Assembly: GCF_014643835.1 (NCBI RefSeq) | Contig: NZ_BMKD01000003.1 | Coordinates: 186,001-250,000, forward strand | DNA: 64,000 nt | From: Mucilaginibacter rubeus | GTDB lineage: Bacteria > Bacteroidota > Bacteroidia > Sphingobacteriales > Sphingobacteriaceae | Direction: 5' to 3' | Shown here: positions 46,117-55,253 of the stretch, piece by piece | Layout of the letters: every line of letters begins with the position of its first letter | How positions within the stretch are numbered: position 1 is the stretch's first letter | The notes under the pieces: generated by a model | The model's input: the letters and a program-made list of their open reading frames with translations, nothing else | The model's database searches: none | What the model was told of the DNA's origin: nothing | Position numbers and translations under genes: made by a program

Positions 46117-48873
46117 ATGAAAAGGTTAGGCACACATATAGGTTTGGCTGTGGCGGTTATTTTAACCTGCCTGGGCAATTGCTATGCGGATGCCTGGATC
46201 GGCCTGCAAAACCTGAAATGTGAAATGCTGAACAATCCCTTAGGCATCGGCACCGGTAAGCCCCGACTTAGCTGGCAGATCACCAGCGATACGCGGAATA
46301 CCAACCAGGTGGCCTATCAAATTTTAGTGGCCTCATCTCCCGAAAAGCTAACAGTAGGGCAGGGTGACTTGTGGGATTCACACAAAGTAAGTTCGGCTGA
46401 ATCTATTATGATCAACTATGCGGGCAAAGTGTTGAGCAGCCGTGCTGCATGTTACTGGAAAGTCAGGGTCTGGACAAACAATGGAGCAAGTGCCTGGAGC
46501 CAACCAGCTAAATGGAGCGTAGGGCTTTTGAACCCTACTGACTGGAAAGCTAAGTGGATTGGTTGCGATCGTGGTTTTGCCTGGGATAGCATCTCCAAGT
46601 TCTCTCGTCTTTCGGCCCGGTATTACCGTCGCGGGTTTAGTTTAAATAAAGGGATCAAACGCGCCACTGCTTATATAGTTGGTTTGGGACATTACGAGCT
46701 GTATGTGAATGGGAAAGCCATCGGCGACCAGGTTTTGGCCGAAGCACCTACCGACTATACCCAATCGGTTAAGTACAATACTTTTGATGTTACGGGTTAT
46801 CTGAAACGAGGCGATAATGCCATCGGAACGGTATTGGGCAACGGCCGTTATTTTACCATGCGGCCAAAATATAAGCCTAAAAAGATCAAAGAATTTGGGT
46901 TTCCTAAAATGCTGCTGCAACTGGAGGTGGAATATACTGACGGGACAAAGCAAACCATCATAAGCGATGACAACTGGCATTTTACTGCCGATGGCCCCAT
47001 CCGCACCAATAACGAGTATGATGGCGAAGAATATGATGCCACTAAAGAATTTCCGGGATGGAACAGTGCTGGTTTTGATGACAGCCAATGGCTTAAAGCC
47101 GAGCTGGTGCCGGCTCCCGGTGGCAAGCTTGACGCGCAGATGAATGAACCGATCAGGGTGATGGATACCGTTAAGCCTGTCAGCATCAGTCAACTTAAAA
47201 AAGATGTATGGATCCTGGATCTGGGGCAAAACATGGCGGGTTGGGTACAGATGCGTGTAAAAGGAAACCGGGGCGATAAAGTAACCCTTCGTTATGCGGA
47301 AACACTGCAACCCAACAATGAACTTTATGTTGCAAATCTTCGCGATGCTAAAGTAACTGATGTTTATATACTTAAAGGTGGAGCAGAAGAGATCTGGCAC
47401 CCGGTATTTGTATATCATGGATTCCGATATGTAGAGATCAGCGGTTATCCCGGTAAACCCGAATTAACCGATTTTGAGGGGCACGTGATTTACGATGCCT
47501 TGCCGACCATCGGTCATTTTGAAACATCTAACGCCATCGTCAATAAGATCTATCACAATGCATATTGGGGCATCCTGAGCAATTACAAAGGTATGCCTGT
47601 AGATTGCCCTCAGCGTAACGAACGCATGCCCTGGCTGGGCGACAGGGCGGTAGGTTCGCTTGGCGAAAGCTTTGTATTTGCCAACGGTAATTTCTATGCT
47701 AAATGGCTGGATGATATAGCGCAATCGCAAAGGCCGGATGGTGCAATACCTGATGTAGCCCCGGCTTACTGGAATTACTACAGCGATAACATGACCTGGC
47801 CCGGCACTTATATCCTGGTGGCCGATATGCTTTACCGCCAGTTTGCCGATAAAGCGCCCATTGAAAAGCATTACGCCTCCATGAAAAAATGGATGGACTA
47901 TATGCGGGTCAAGTACATGAAAAATAACATCGTCACCAAGGATAAATATGGCGACTGGTGTGTACCCCCCGAATCGTTAGAGCTGATCCACGCCAAAGAT
48001 TCATCATTGAATACTAACGGACAGCTGATAGCTACAGCTTATTACTATCACTTGTCCGGCTTGATGAAAAAGTTTGCGACAATGTTGCATAAACCTGCTG
48101 ATGCACAGTTTTTTGCCAGTACGAAGCAAAATGTAGTCAGGGCGTTTAACGATAAGTATTTTAATAAAGCCACATCTAAATACAGCAACAATACAGTTAC
48201 CGCCAACCTGCTGCCATTATATTTCGGGATCACGCCAACAGCCAATAAACAGGCAGTATTTAAAAATATTGTGGCTAAGATCAACGAAGCGCATGATCAT
48301 ATCAGTACCGGCGTTATCGGTACCCAATGGCTTATGTGCGGCCTTACCGAATTTGGCCGCCCCGATCTGGCCTGGAAAATAGCTTCCAATACCACTTACC
48401 CAAGCTGGGGTTATATGGCCGAAAGGGGTGCTACTACCATCTGGGAGTTATGGAATGGCGATACCGCCAATCCGGCAATGAATTCACGCAACCACATCAT
48501 GTTACTTGGCGATCTTATTGCCTGGTTTTATCAGGACATAGCCGGGATAAAAACGGTAAATGCCGGTTTTAAACAAGTGGTTATGCAGCCTGCAATTATT
48601 AATGGTTTAGATAGTGTTAATACCTCATACCAAACGGCTTATGGTATTGTGAAAAGCAGTTATACCCATACTAAGGGAAGTTTTAGCTGGCATGTTACTG
48701 TGCCGCCAAATAGTTCGGCATTGGTTTATGTGCCGGCAAAAAATATGAATGAAGTAACTGAGGGCGGGAAGAACGTATCCGCTATAAAAGATATTAAACA
48801 GGTAAAAATGGAGAATGGTGGAGCCGTGCTCAATATTGGTTCGGGCGATTATGATTTTGAAGTAAAATATTAA
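46117..48873 (+). CDS. GH78 alpha-L-rhamnosidase (DCPQRNER subtype)
   Basis: A 918-residue exported protein; the ATG at 46117 is preferred to TTG at 46114. It opens with the fibronectin-like LQNLKCEMLNNPLGI and has the barrel motif DCPQRNERMPWLGDRA with probable general acid Glu502, followed by WELWNGD near the C-terminal side of the barrel. The N terminus closely resembles that of the GH78 at 15689, but the catalytic loop belongs to a different subtype. It should therefore attack a different rhamnosidic linkage. Gene order GH2-GH78 repeats that at 12143-18451. Confidence 0.92.
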   Translation: MKRLGTHIGLAVAVILTCLGNCYADAWIGLQNLKCEMLNNPLGIGTGKPRLSWQITSDTRNTNQVAYQILVASSPEKLTVGQGDLWDSHKVSSAESIMINYAGKVLSSRAACYWKVRVWTNNGASAWSQPAKWSVGLLNPTDWKAKWIGCDRGFAWDSISKFSRLSARYYRRGFSLNKGIKRATAYIVGLGHYELYVNGKAIGDQVLAEAPTDYTQSVKYNTFDVTGYLKRGDNAIGTVLGNGRYFTMRPKYKPKKIKEFGFPKMLLQLEVEYTDGTKQTIISDDNWHFTADGPIRTNNEYDGEEYDATKEFPGWNSAGFDDSQWLKAELVPAPGGKLDAQMNEPIRVMDTVKPVSISQLKKDVWILDLGQNMAGWVQMRVKGNRGDKVTLRYAETLQPNNELYVANLRDAKVTDVYILKGGAEEIWHPVFVYHGFRYVEISGYPGKPELTDFEGHVIYDALPTIGHFETSNAIVNKIYHNAYWGILSNYKGMPVDCPQRNERMPWLGDRAVGSLGESFVFANGNFYAKWLDDIAQSQRPDGAIPDVAPAYWNYYSDNMTWPGTYILVADMLYRQFADKAPIEKHYASMKKWMDYMRVKYMKNNIVTKDKYGDWCVPPESLELIHAKDSSLNTNGQLIATAYYYHLSGLMKKFATMLHKPADAQFFASTKQNVVRAFNDKYFNKATSKYSNNTVTANLLPLYFGITPTANKQAVFKNIVAKINEAHDHISTGVIGTQWLMCGLTEFGRPDLAWKIASNTTYPSWGYMAERGATTIWELWNGDTANPAMNSRNHIMLLGDLIAWFYQDIAGIKTVNAGFKQVVMQPAIINGLDSVNTSYQTAYGIVKSSYTHTKGSFSWHVTVPPNSSALVYVPAKNMNEVTEGGKNVSAIKDIKQVKMENGGAVLNIGSGDYDFEVKY

Positions 48874-48886
48874 AGCAACATTTGAT

Positions 48887-49612
48887 ATGAAAAAATTAAA
48901 TAGGATGGGTGTCATGCTGATAGTCTTATTATCGCTGTCATGCACGTTGAAAGCCCAGGGACAACAGGCAACCAAAGCAGCTCCATCTCCCGAAGCACTG
49001 GCCAAAGCCGATGCTGAAGTGGATAAGAAAGCCTCGGATTGGGTTGCCTCCTTATCGCTTACGGACACAGCAAAGGCTACCCGGGTGAAAAATGTAATTG
49101 CAACCCACCTCAAAGCCATCCGCGACTGGAATAACAGTCATTCGTATGAGTCAGTACCGGCAGGTATTGATCCGGCTACCGGCAAAGCTTTGAGCACTAT
49201 GGACAGGCAGATTATCATTAATTCGTCGCTGCCAAAATCGGTACATGAAAACCTCATGGCTGGTTTGCGTAACGACCTTACCGAAGAACAGGTTGAAGCC
49301 GTACTTGATAAATACACCATTGGTAAGGTAGCCTTTACACTGGCCGGTTATAAAGCGATTGTACCGGATCTGACACCTGTTGAAGAAGCAGCGATCCTCG
49401 CTAACCTGAAGCAGGCCCGCGAACAGGCTGTCGATTTTAAGAATATCAAACAGGTATCGGCCATTTTTGAGATTTACAAAACCAAAAACGAGCAATACCT
49501 CAACAGCAACGGCCGTAACTGGCACAAGCTATACGGTGATTATACTAAAGCCATCATCGCGAAAAAAGCTGCTGACAAAGCAGCAAAGGATAAAGCCGCC
49601 AACCAAAAATAA
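48887..49612 (+). CDS. Exported DUF3826 family protein (second)
   Basis: A 241-residue paralogue of the protein at 26511, with a signal peptide ending LKAQG. It shares the pattern of helices: SLTDTAKATRVKNVIATHLKAIRDWN, NLMAGLRNDLTEEQVEAVLDKYTIG, LTPVEEAAILANLKQAREQAVDFKN and a lysine/alanine-rich C-terminal tail. Both copies lie beside enzyme blocks of the same locus. Function unknown; a periplasmic carrier, chaperone or inhibitor-like role would be guesswork. Confidence 0.72.
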   Translation: MKKLNRMGVMLIVLLSLSCTLKAQGQQATKAAPSPEALAKADAEVDKKASDWVASLSLTDTAKATRVKNVIATHLKAIRDWNNSHSYESVPAGIDPATGKALSTMDRQIIINSSLPKSVHENLMAGLRNDLTEEQVEAVLDKYTIGKVAFTLAGYKAIVPDLTPVEEAAILANLKQAREQAVDFKNIKQVSAIFEIYKTKNEQYLNSNGRNWHKLYGDYTKAIIAKKAADKAAKDKAANQK

Positions 49613-49619
49613 TTGTACT

Positions 49620-50750
49620 ATGTTAAAAAAAATCTTGTTCGCCGGTGCGGTAAGCTGTTTATTCATGATCACTGCCTTTGCTCAAAATCCATGGCGCAAG
49701 GGGATTGTGAAGGATGAGTTTATATATGATAAAGCACCGTACCCGGAATGCCATGCGGCAACCATAGTCGAAACACCAACCGGCCTTGTGGCCTCATGGT
49801 TTGGCGGCACTAAAGAACGCAACCCTGATGTATGTATCTGGGTTAGCAGGTTTGTTAAGGGCAAATGGACAGAAGGTATCAACGTAGCCAACGGCATCCA
49901 GAACGATACTTTACGCTATGCCTGCTGGAACCCGGTGTTGTACCAGGTGCCCAAAGGCGAATTACAGCTTTACTACAAAATAGGACCGAGCCCTGCAAAA
50001 TGGAAAGGTTTTGTAAAAACATCTAAAGATGGTGGCATCAGCTGGTCAGAGCAAAAAGCCTTGCCCGATGGCTTTTTAGGGCCGATCAAAAACAAACCGG
50101 TACTGCTTAAAAACGGCACGCTGTTAAGTCCGGTAAGTACCGAAGGCAAAGCATGGCAGGTGCATTTTGAGGCCACCAAAGATTTCGGTAAAAACTGGAC
50201 AATGATAGGCCCTATCAGCGATGGCAAGGATATGAAAGCTATACAACCGAGTATTTTAACTTATAAAGATGGCCGGCTGCAGGCACTTTGCCGCAGTCAG
50301 AACAGGGCGATATTGAGCACATGGTCCAAAGATGGGGGACAAACATGGTCGCCTTTGGAAAAGACCAGTCTGCCGAATAACAACTCCGGTACTGATGTGG
50401 TGACCTTGAAAGATGGCCGCCAGTTATTGGTTTATAACCATGTTTTGCCCCCGGGAAACCTGGCTAAAGGTGCCCGCACGCCATTAAATGTCGCTGTATC
50501 TAAAGATGGTATTACCTGGTACGCAGCGTCGATCCTGGAGGATTCACCAATCAGCCAGTATTCTTACCCATCGGTGATTCAAGCTTCGGATGGTATGGTG
50601 CATGTAGTTTACACCTGGCGCAGGCAAAAGATAAAACATGTTGTTATTGATCCGTCGAAATTGGAAATGAAGGAAATAAAGGATGGTATTTGGCCAAAGG
50701 TGGATGGTTATACGCCGCCGGTACCGGTTGGGGAGACTAAGGATTTGTAA
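49620..50750 (+). CDS. Exported sialidase-like (BNR) propeller enzyme
   Basis: A 376-residue protein with a signal peptide (to TAFAQ), starting at ATG 49620; the open frame extends upstream into the DUF3826 gene and is ignored. It has two clear Asp-box-like repeats, SKDGGISWSEQ and SKDGGQTWSPL, and the conserved opening PYPECHAATIVETPTGLVASWFGGTKERNPDVCIWVSR. This matches the 'sialidase family' group common in Bacteroidota loci. Without sialic acid in pectin, the substrate may be an acidic sugar (for example a Kdo/Dha-like residue of RG-II); this is inference. Followed by repeat-rich DNA and no further coupled gene. Confidence 0.7.
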   Translation: MLKKILFAGAVSCLFMITAFAQNPWRKGIVKDEFIYDKAPYPECHAATIVETPTGLVASWFGGTKERNPDVCIWVSRFVKGKWTEGINVANGIQNDTLRYACWNPVLYQVPKGELQLYYKIGPSPAKWKGFVKTSKDGGISWSEQKALPDGFLGPIKNKPVLLKNGTLLSPVSTEGKAWQVHFEATKDFGKNWTMIGPISDGKDMKAIQPSILTYKDGRLQALCRSQNRAILSTWSKDGGQTWSPLEKTSLPNNNSGTDVVTLKDGRQLLVYNHVLPPGNLAKGARTPLNVAVSKDGITWYAASILEDSPISQYSYPSVIQASDGMVHVVYTWRRQKIKHVVIDPSKLEMKEIKDGIWPKVDGYTPPVPVGETKDL

Positions 50751-50780
50751 GGTGGAGGAAATGGCAGCAAATTAACGGGG

Positions 50781-50853
50781 TGTCATGCTGAGGCTCTCGA
50801 AGCATGGTGGGCAGGGCCTTTACGCGCGACCCTTCGACAGGCTCAGGGTGACA
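50781..50853. repeat. Inverted-repeat element, family D
   Basis: tgtcatgctgaggctctcgaag (50781-50802) is complementary at 18 of 22 positions to cttcgacaggctcagggtgaca (50832-50853). This type of sequence resembles repeats I recall as widespread in Bacteroidota genomes. The gap 50751-51032 holds this, a hairpin and a family C element but no gene. Confidence 0.8.
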
Positions 50854-50887
50854 GCTCCGTATGAACAGTGAATTTGCATGGCGTGTA

Positions 50888-50917
50888 CATCAGGGTCCTC
50901 TGCAAGAGACCCTGATG
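50888..50917. other. Perfect stem-loop (possible terminator stem)
   Basis: catcagggtc (50888-50897) pairs perfectly with gaccctgatg (50908-50917) across a 10-base loop. No T-run follows, so it is not called a terminator; it may stabilise the 3' end of the upstream mRNA. Confidence 0.6.
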
Positions 50918-50938
50918 GGACGTGATAATACGGTAAAA

Positions 50939-51019
50939 TGTAGAGACGCATCACATGCGTCTCCTTTAGGATAAGCGAATATGACTGGCACACGGGAGAC
51001 ACAATTATGCGTCTCTACA
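50939..51019. repeat. Inverted-repeat element, family C, copy 2
   Basis: tgtagagacgca (50939-50950) and tgcgtctctaca (51008-51019) form perfect ends; the copy shares tagagacgcatcacat with 25029-25127. It ends 13 bases before the esterase start. Confidence 0.88.
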
Positions 51020-51032
51020 AAAAAATAAAACA

Positions 51033-52433
51033 ATGAAAAAACTGATCTACATACTGGTAACCTGCCTCACAGCAATGTGGTTTGCCGCCCATGCGCAGCA
51101 AACTACCGATGCTATGTACAGGAAAACCCTGAAGGAGGTGCTTGATGAAGTGCAGGACAAATATCATGTAAAGATCAGATACACTACCGCCCAGGTTGAG
51201 GGCAAATGGGTTAATTATGCCCAATGGCGCTTCCGGCCCAATGTGGATACCACACTTGTCAACATCCTTACCCCGCTCGATTTGAAGGTGAATAAAGAGG
51301 CTCCCGGCAGGTATAAGCTTAAAGAATATGAATACTTCCGCTGGTCGGTAAGTGATGGCTGGAAAGAGCTTGACAGGATAGCTGCCCAATACCACGACCG
51401 TGATACCTGGGAACAACGTAAGGCCATGCTGAAGCCGGAGCTTTACAAAGCTTTGGAGCTATCGCCTCTGCCGGCTAAGCCTGCGTCAAAACCAATCATC
51501 ACCCCTAAACGAATCTTTGACGGTTATACGGTTGAGAACATCGCTATCGAAATTTTGCCGGGTTTGTACATCAATGGTTCGCTATACAAGCCTTTGAAAA
51601 TTAAAGGCAAGATCCCGGTGATACTATGTCCGGACGGGCACTGGGAACACCAGCGTTACCGGGCCGATTGCCAGATCCGTTGCGCGTCGCTGGCGCGGAT
51701 GGGAGCGATGGCTTACAGTTATGATCTTTTTGCCTGGGGCGAATCATTGCTGCAATTTAAGGATGAAGATCATCGCCGCAGCCTGGCACAGACCATCCAG
51801 GCGCTTGGCGCCATCCGGATCCTGGATTATGTGCTTTCACTTAAAGAAGCCGACCCGGAACGCGTTGGCATTAGCGGCGGCTCGGGAGGCGGAAGCCATA
51901 CCGTTTTAATGACGGCACTGGATGACCGGATCAAACTAAGCGCCCCGGCTGTGTCGGTGTCATCTTATTTTTACGGGGGATGCCCTTGCGAAAGCGGCAT
52001 GCCTATCCATCAATGCGGCAACGGAACCGACAACGTAGAACTGGCAGCCATGGCAGCACCCAGACCTCAACTCCTGATCTCGGACGGGCAGGACTGGACA
52101 GCTAATATGCCCGAGCATGATTTTCCTTATCTCCAGAAAATATATAGCTATTACGGAGCTACAGATAAGGTAGAGAATGTGCACCTGCCAAACGAGGGGC
52201 ATGATTTCGGTCCGTCAAAAAGGACCGCGTTATATGCTTTCGTAGCTAAAAACTTTCACTTGGATCTTAATAAAATTAAAGACAGCAGCGGCAATTTCGA
52301 TGACCAAAGGGTCACCATCGAAAAAGAACCTGCCATGTATGTATTTGGCGACAAGGGCGAAAAACTTCCCGCAAATGCAATAAAAGGTTTTGATCAGTTG
52401 GAGAAAGTATTTGCGCGGGCAATAAAAAAATAG
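51033..52433 (+). CDS. STN-like domain fused to alpha/beta-hydrolase esterase
   Basis: A 466-residue exported protein (signal ending AHAQQ). Residues ~28-100 (TLKEVLDEVQDKYHVKIRY; TTLVNILTPLDLKVNK; GRYKLKEY) resemble the secretin/TonB short N-terminal (STN) domain usually found at the front of SusC-type receptors. Residues ~160-420 are an alpha/beta hydrolase of the acetyl-xylan-esterase-like group with probable Ser284 (ISGGSGGGS), Asp351 or Asp354 (SDGQD) and His390 (NEGHDFG). It likely de-acetylates or de-methylates pectic oligosaccharides. The STN fusion is unusual and would be worth structural confirmation. Confidence 0.75.
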   Translation: MKKLIYILVTCLTAMWFAAHAQQTTDAMYRKTLKEVLDEVQDKYHVKIRYTTAQVEGKWVNYAQWRFRPNVDTTLVNILTPLDLKVNKEAPGRYKLKEYEYFRWSVSDGWKELDRIAAQYHDRDTWEQRKAMLKPELYKALELSPLPAKPASKPIITPKRIFDGYTVENIAIEILPGLYINGSLYKPLKIKGKIPVILCPDGHWEHQRYRADCQIRCASLARMGAMAYSYDLFAWGESLLQFKDEDHRRSLAQTIQALGAIRILDYVLSLKEADPERVGISGGSGGGSHTVLMTALDDRIKLSAPAVSVSSYFYGGCPCESGMPIHQCGNGTDNVELAAMAAPRPQLLISDGQDWTANMPEHDFPYLQKIYSYYGATDKVENVHLPNEGHDFGPSKRTALYAFVAKNFHLDLNKIKDSSGNFDDQRVTIEKEPAMYVFGDKGEKLPANAIKGFDQLEKVFARAIKK

Positions 52434-52436
52434 GTT

Positions 52437-53321
52437 ATGAAAAATAGATTGATATCAGGTTTTTGGATTGTATTAATGGTATGTGCCTGCAGTGTTCCTG
52501 CAATGGCTCAAACTGCATCAAAACAACGCTATAAGGTGGCTGTAGTTGATCTGATGATCCTTAAACGGCAAAAGTTAGGTGCATTTCAATTGGCTAAGGA
52601 GATTGGTGCCGATGGGGTAGAAGTAGATATGGGCGGCCTTGGAGATCGTGAAACTTTTGATAACCAATTAGCGAATGATTCGATCAGAAATGTATTCCTG
52701 AACAAGGCAAAAGAGCTGAACCTGGAAATCCCATCCATGGGCATGACCGGTTTTTTCGCCCAATCATTTGCCGAACGTCCAACCGCGGTTAAGGCAGTTA
52801 CGGATTGCATCAACACCATGATGCAAATGGGCGTTAAAGTTGGCTTTTTACCGATGGGTATCAAAGGCGACCTTATAAAATTTCCTGAATTACGCCCGGC
52901 TATTGTTTCCCGCCTGAAAGAGGTTGGCAAAATAGCCGAAAAGGCCGGTGTGGTGATAGGTATTGAAACAGCGCTGGATGCGAAAGGCGAGTTGCAGTTA
53001 TTGAAAGATATTGGCTCGCCGGCCATTAAAAGCTATTTCAATTTTGAAAACGCCATCAGGAACGGCCGCGACCTGGATAAGGAGCTTCGGATATTGGGTA
53101 AAAAATACATCATTCAGATCCATTGTACCAACGATGATGGCGTTTGGCTGCAAAACGATCCTAAAATCAATATGGAGCGGGTAAAAGCCACTTTAGATAA
53201 AATGGGCTGGACAGGCTGGCTGGTGATTGAACGCTCGCGCGATGCCAAAGACCCGCGTAACGTAAAGTGGAATTTCAGCGCGAATACCACCTATGTAAAA
53301 TCAATATTTCAGGCTAAGTAA
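52437..53321 (+). CDS. Exported xylose-isomerase-like TIM-barrel protein
   Basis: A 294-residue protein of the sugar phosphate isomerase/epimerase (AP-endonuclease 2-like) superfamily. It differs from most by having a signal peptide (to PAMAQ), so it should be periplasmic. Family-like segments are EIGADGVEVDMGG, GVVIGIETALDAKGELQLL, YFNFENAIRNG and IIQIHCTNDDG, with Glu and His positions that usually coordinate a divalent metal. It could isomerise or epimerise a sugar before uptake, or be a periplasmic hydrolase of the fold. It lies 3 bases after the esterase gene. Confidence 0.7.
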   Translation: MKNRLISGFWIVLMVCACSVPAMAQTASKQRYKVAVVDLMILKRQKLGAFQLAKEIGADGVEVDMGGLGDRETFDNQLANDSIRNVFLNKAKELNLEIPSMGMTGFFAQSFAERPTAVKAVTDCINTMMQMGVKVGFLPMGIKGDLIKFPELRPAIVSRLKEVGKIAEKAGVVIGIETALDAKGELQLLKDIGSPAIKSYFNFENAIRNGRDLDKELRILGKKYIIQIHCTNDDGVWLQNDPKINMERVKATLDKMGWTGWLVIERSRDAKDPRNVKWNFSANTTYVKSIFQAK

Positions 53322-53330
53322 TTAACGTAA

Positions 53331-55253
53331 ATGAATATCCGCCGCATAGTTGTTTTGTTAATGCTGTTAAATGTTAGTTTGACAGGTAGCCTCTTTGCGG
53401 CCGAAATCTGGGTATCGCCTAAAGGCTCCGATACAAATACCGGCACCCGCGAACAGCCGCTGGCAACTGTAGCCATGGCCATCAGGAAAGCCCGTGAACT
53501 GAGACGGCTAAACGATCCATCAATAAAAGGTGGCATTTATATCAAAGTCGCGGCTGGAGTTTATACGTTAGATGAACCGTTATTTATCCGCCCTGAAGAT
53601 TCTGGTACTGCCGATAGCCCAACTATTATTGAAGGCGAGGGCATAGGTAAAACTGTTTTAAGTGGAGGCATTAAAGTAAGTGGTTGGCATAAAGTTGATT
53701 ATGCAATCCCCGGTCTGCCTGCGGAAGCCAAAGGTAAAGTATGGGTTGCTGATGCACCAATGATTGGCGATGAACCTTTTCAATTCAGGCAGCTATGGGT
53801 GAATAATGAAAAGGCCATTCGAGCCCGGGATACCGAAGCACCGTTTATGAACCGCATCCTTTCCTGGAATCATAAAACCCAAACTTGTGTAATCCCGTGG
53901 CCAGCCTCTGCGGATACGTCTCACCTTAAGGGTATGGAGATGTTTATTCATCAGTGGTGGGCTATCGCTATTTTACGGGTTAAGGCGGTTAAAATGATGG
54001 GAGATAGTGCCCGCTTATCATTTTATCAGCCCGAAAGCCGCATCCAGTCAGAGCATCCCTGGCCCGCACCCTGGATCTCTAAAAAAACAGGGAACTCAGC
54101 GTTTTATCTCAGTAATGCTATCAGTTTTTTGAACAAACCCGGTGAGTGGTATCATGACCGGAAGGCTAATAAAATCTATTATATACCCCGTAAGGGCGAA
54201 GATCTGCAAACGGCCACGGTAACTGTTCCTCAACTGGAAACATTGGTGAAAATAGAGGGTGTCATTGATAACCCGATAAACTACTTCAGCTTTAAAAATA
54301 TCAGTTTTGAACACAGCAGCTGGCTTCGTCCTTCAAGAGAGGGTTTGGTTCCGCACCAGGCAGGCATGTATATGCTGGATGCTTACAAACTGAAAATTCC
54401 CGGTACGCCGGATAAAAAAGGATTGGAAAACCAGGCATGGGTAGACCGGCCAAAGGCTGCTGTTGAGGTGGCTTATGCGTCGCACATTGTATTTGATGGC
54501 TGTGGTTTTGAACATATTGCTTCAACCGGACTGGATTTTCAGCGCGGCACACATAATGATATAATTAAAGGCAGCCTGTTTAAAGATATTGGCGGCACCG
54601 CGATCCTTGATGGCGTTTATTCGGATGAAGCACAGGAAGTGCACCTGCCTTATAACCCAAGCGATAAACGGGAGATCTGCACCAATGATACCATTGCCAA
54701 TAATTTAATCACCAATACTACTAACGAAGACTGGGGCTGTGTCGGCATCGGCGCGGGTTATGTTAGGGGTATCAGCATAACGCATAACGAGGTTTGCGAT
54801 GTAAACTACACCGGCGTCAGCATGGGCTGGGGCTGGACCAAGATTGTTAACGCCTTGGGCGATAACAGTATCACGGCCAATAAAATCCACCATTATGCCC
54901 GCAATATGTACGATGTGGCTGCTATCTATACACTATCGGCACAACCCGGTTCGGTTATCAGTGATAACTATGTGGACAGCATTTACAAAGCCCCTTATGC
55001 GCATGACCCCCAGCATTGGTTTTACCTGTACACAGACGAAGGCTCGTCGTACATCACCATAAAAAACAACTGGTGCCCGGCAGATAAATTCCTGAAAAAT
55101 GCCAACGGTCCCGGTAATGTTTGGGAAAATAACGGTCCGCAGGTTGATGCTGCCATAAAGAGCGCCGCGGGTTTGGAAGCACCTTACAAATACTTGCTTA
55201 AATATAAATCTACAAACCGGGACAACTGGCCCATCAATCATAAAACAGAATGA
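53331..55253 (+). CDS. GH141-type beta-helix glycosidase
   Basis: A 640-residue exported protein (signal to GSLFAAE). It is a right-handed parallel beta-helix beginning EIWVSPKGSDTNTGTREQPLATVAMAIRKARELR, with later stacks KAAVEVAYASHIVFDGCGFEHIASTGLDFQRG, GSLFKDIGGTAILDGVYSDEAQ, GISITHNEVCDVNYTGVSMGWGW and NKIHHYARNMYDVAAIYTLSAQPGS. This combination matches GH141, whose founding member is an alpha-L-fucosidase from a Bacteroides rhamnogalacturonan II locus; other members are xylan-active. Together with GH140 and GH95 it supports RG-II-like or fucosylated side chains as substrate. The next gene overlaps its stop by 4 bases. Confidence 0.8.
   Translation: MNIRRIVVLLMLLNVSLTGSLFAAEIWVSPKGSDTNTGTREQPLATVAMAIRKARELRRLNDPSIKGGIYIKVAAGVYTLDEPLFIRPEDSGTADSPTIIEGEGIGKTVLSGGIKVSGWHKVDYAIPGLPAEAKGKVWVADAPMIGDEPFQFRQLWVNNEKAIRARDTEAPFMNRILSWNHKTQTCVIPWPASADTSHLKGMEMFIHQWWAIAILRVKAVKMMGDSARLSFYQPESRIQSEHPWPAPWISKKTGNSAFYLSNAISFLNKPGEWYHDRKANKIYYIPRKGEDLQTATVTVPQLETLVKIEGVIDNPINYFSFKNISFEHSSWLRPSREGLVPHQAGMYMLDAYKLKIPGTPDKKGLENQAWVDRPKAAVEVAYASHIVFDGCGFEHIASTGLDFQRGTHNDIIKGSLFKDIGGTAILDGVYSDEAQEVHLPYNPSDKREICTNDTIANNLITNTTNEDWGCVGIGAGYVRGISITHNEVCDVNYTGVSMGWGWTKIVNALGDNSITANKIHHYARNMYDVAAIYTLSAQPGSVISDNYVDSIYKAPYAHDPQHWFYLYTDEGSSYITIKNNWCPADKFLKNANGPGNVWENNGPQVDAAIKSAAGLEAPYKYLLKYKSTNRDNWPINHKTE

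Noticed and set aside
49467-49619. Upstream extension of the sialidase-like gene
   Set aside because: It overlaps the DUF3826 gene in another frame; ATG 49620 starts a clean signal peptide.
50888-50917. Intrinsic terminator after the sialidase-like gene
   Set aside because: A good stem but no T-tract after it; kept only as a stem-loop.
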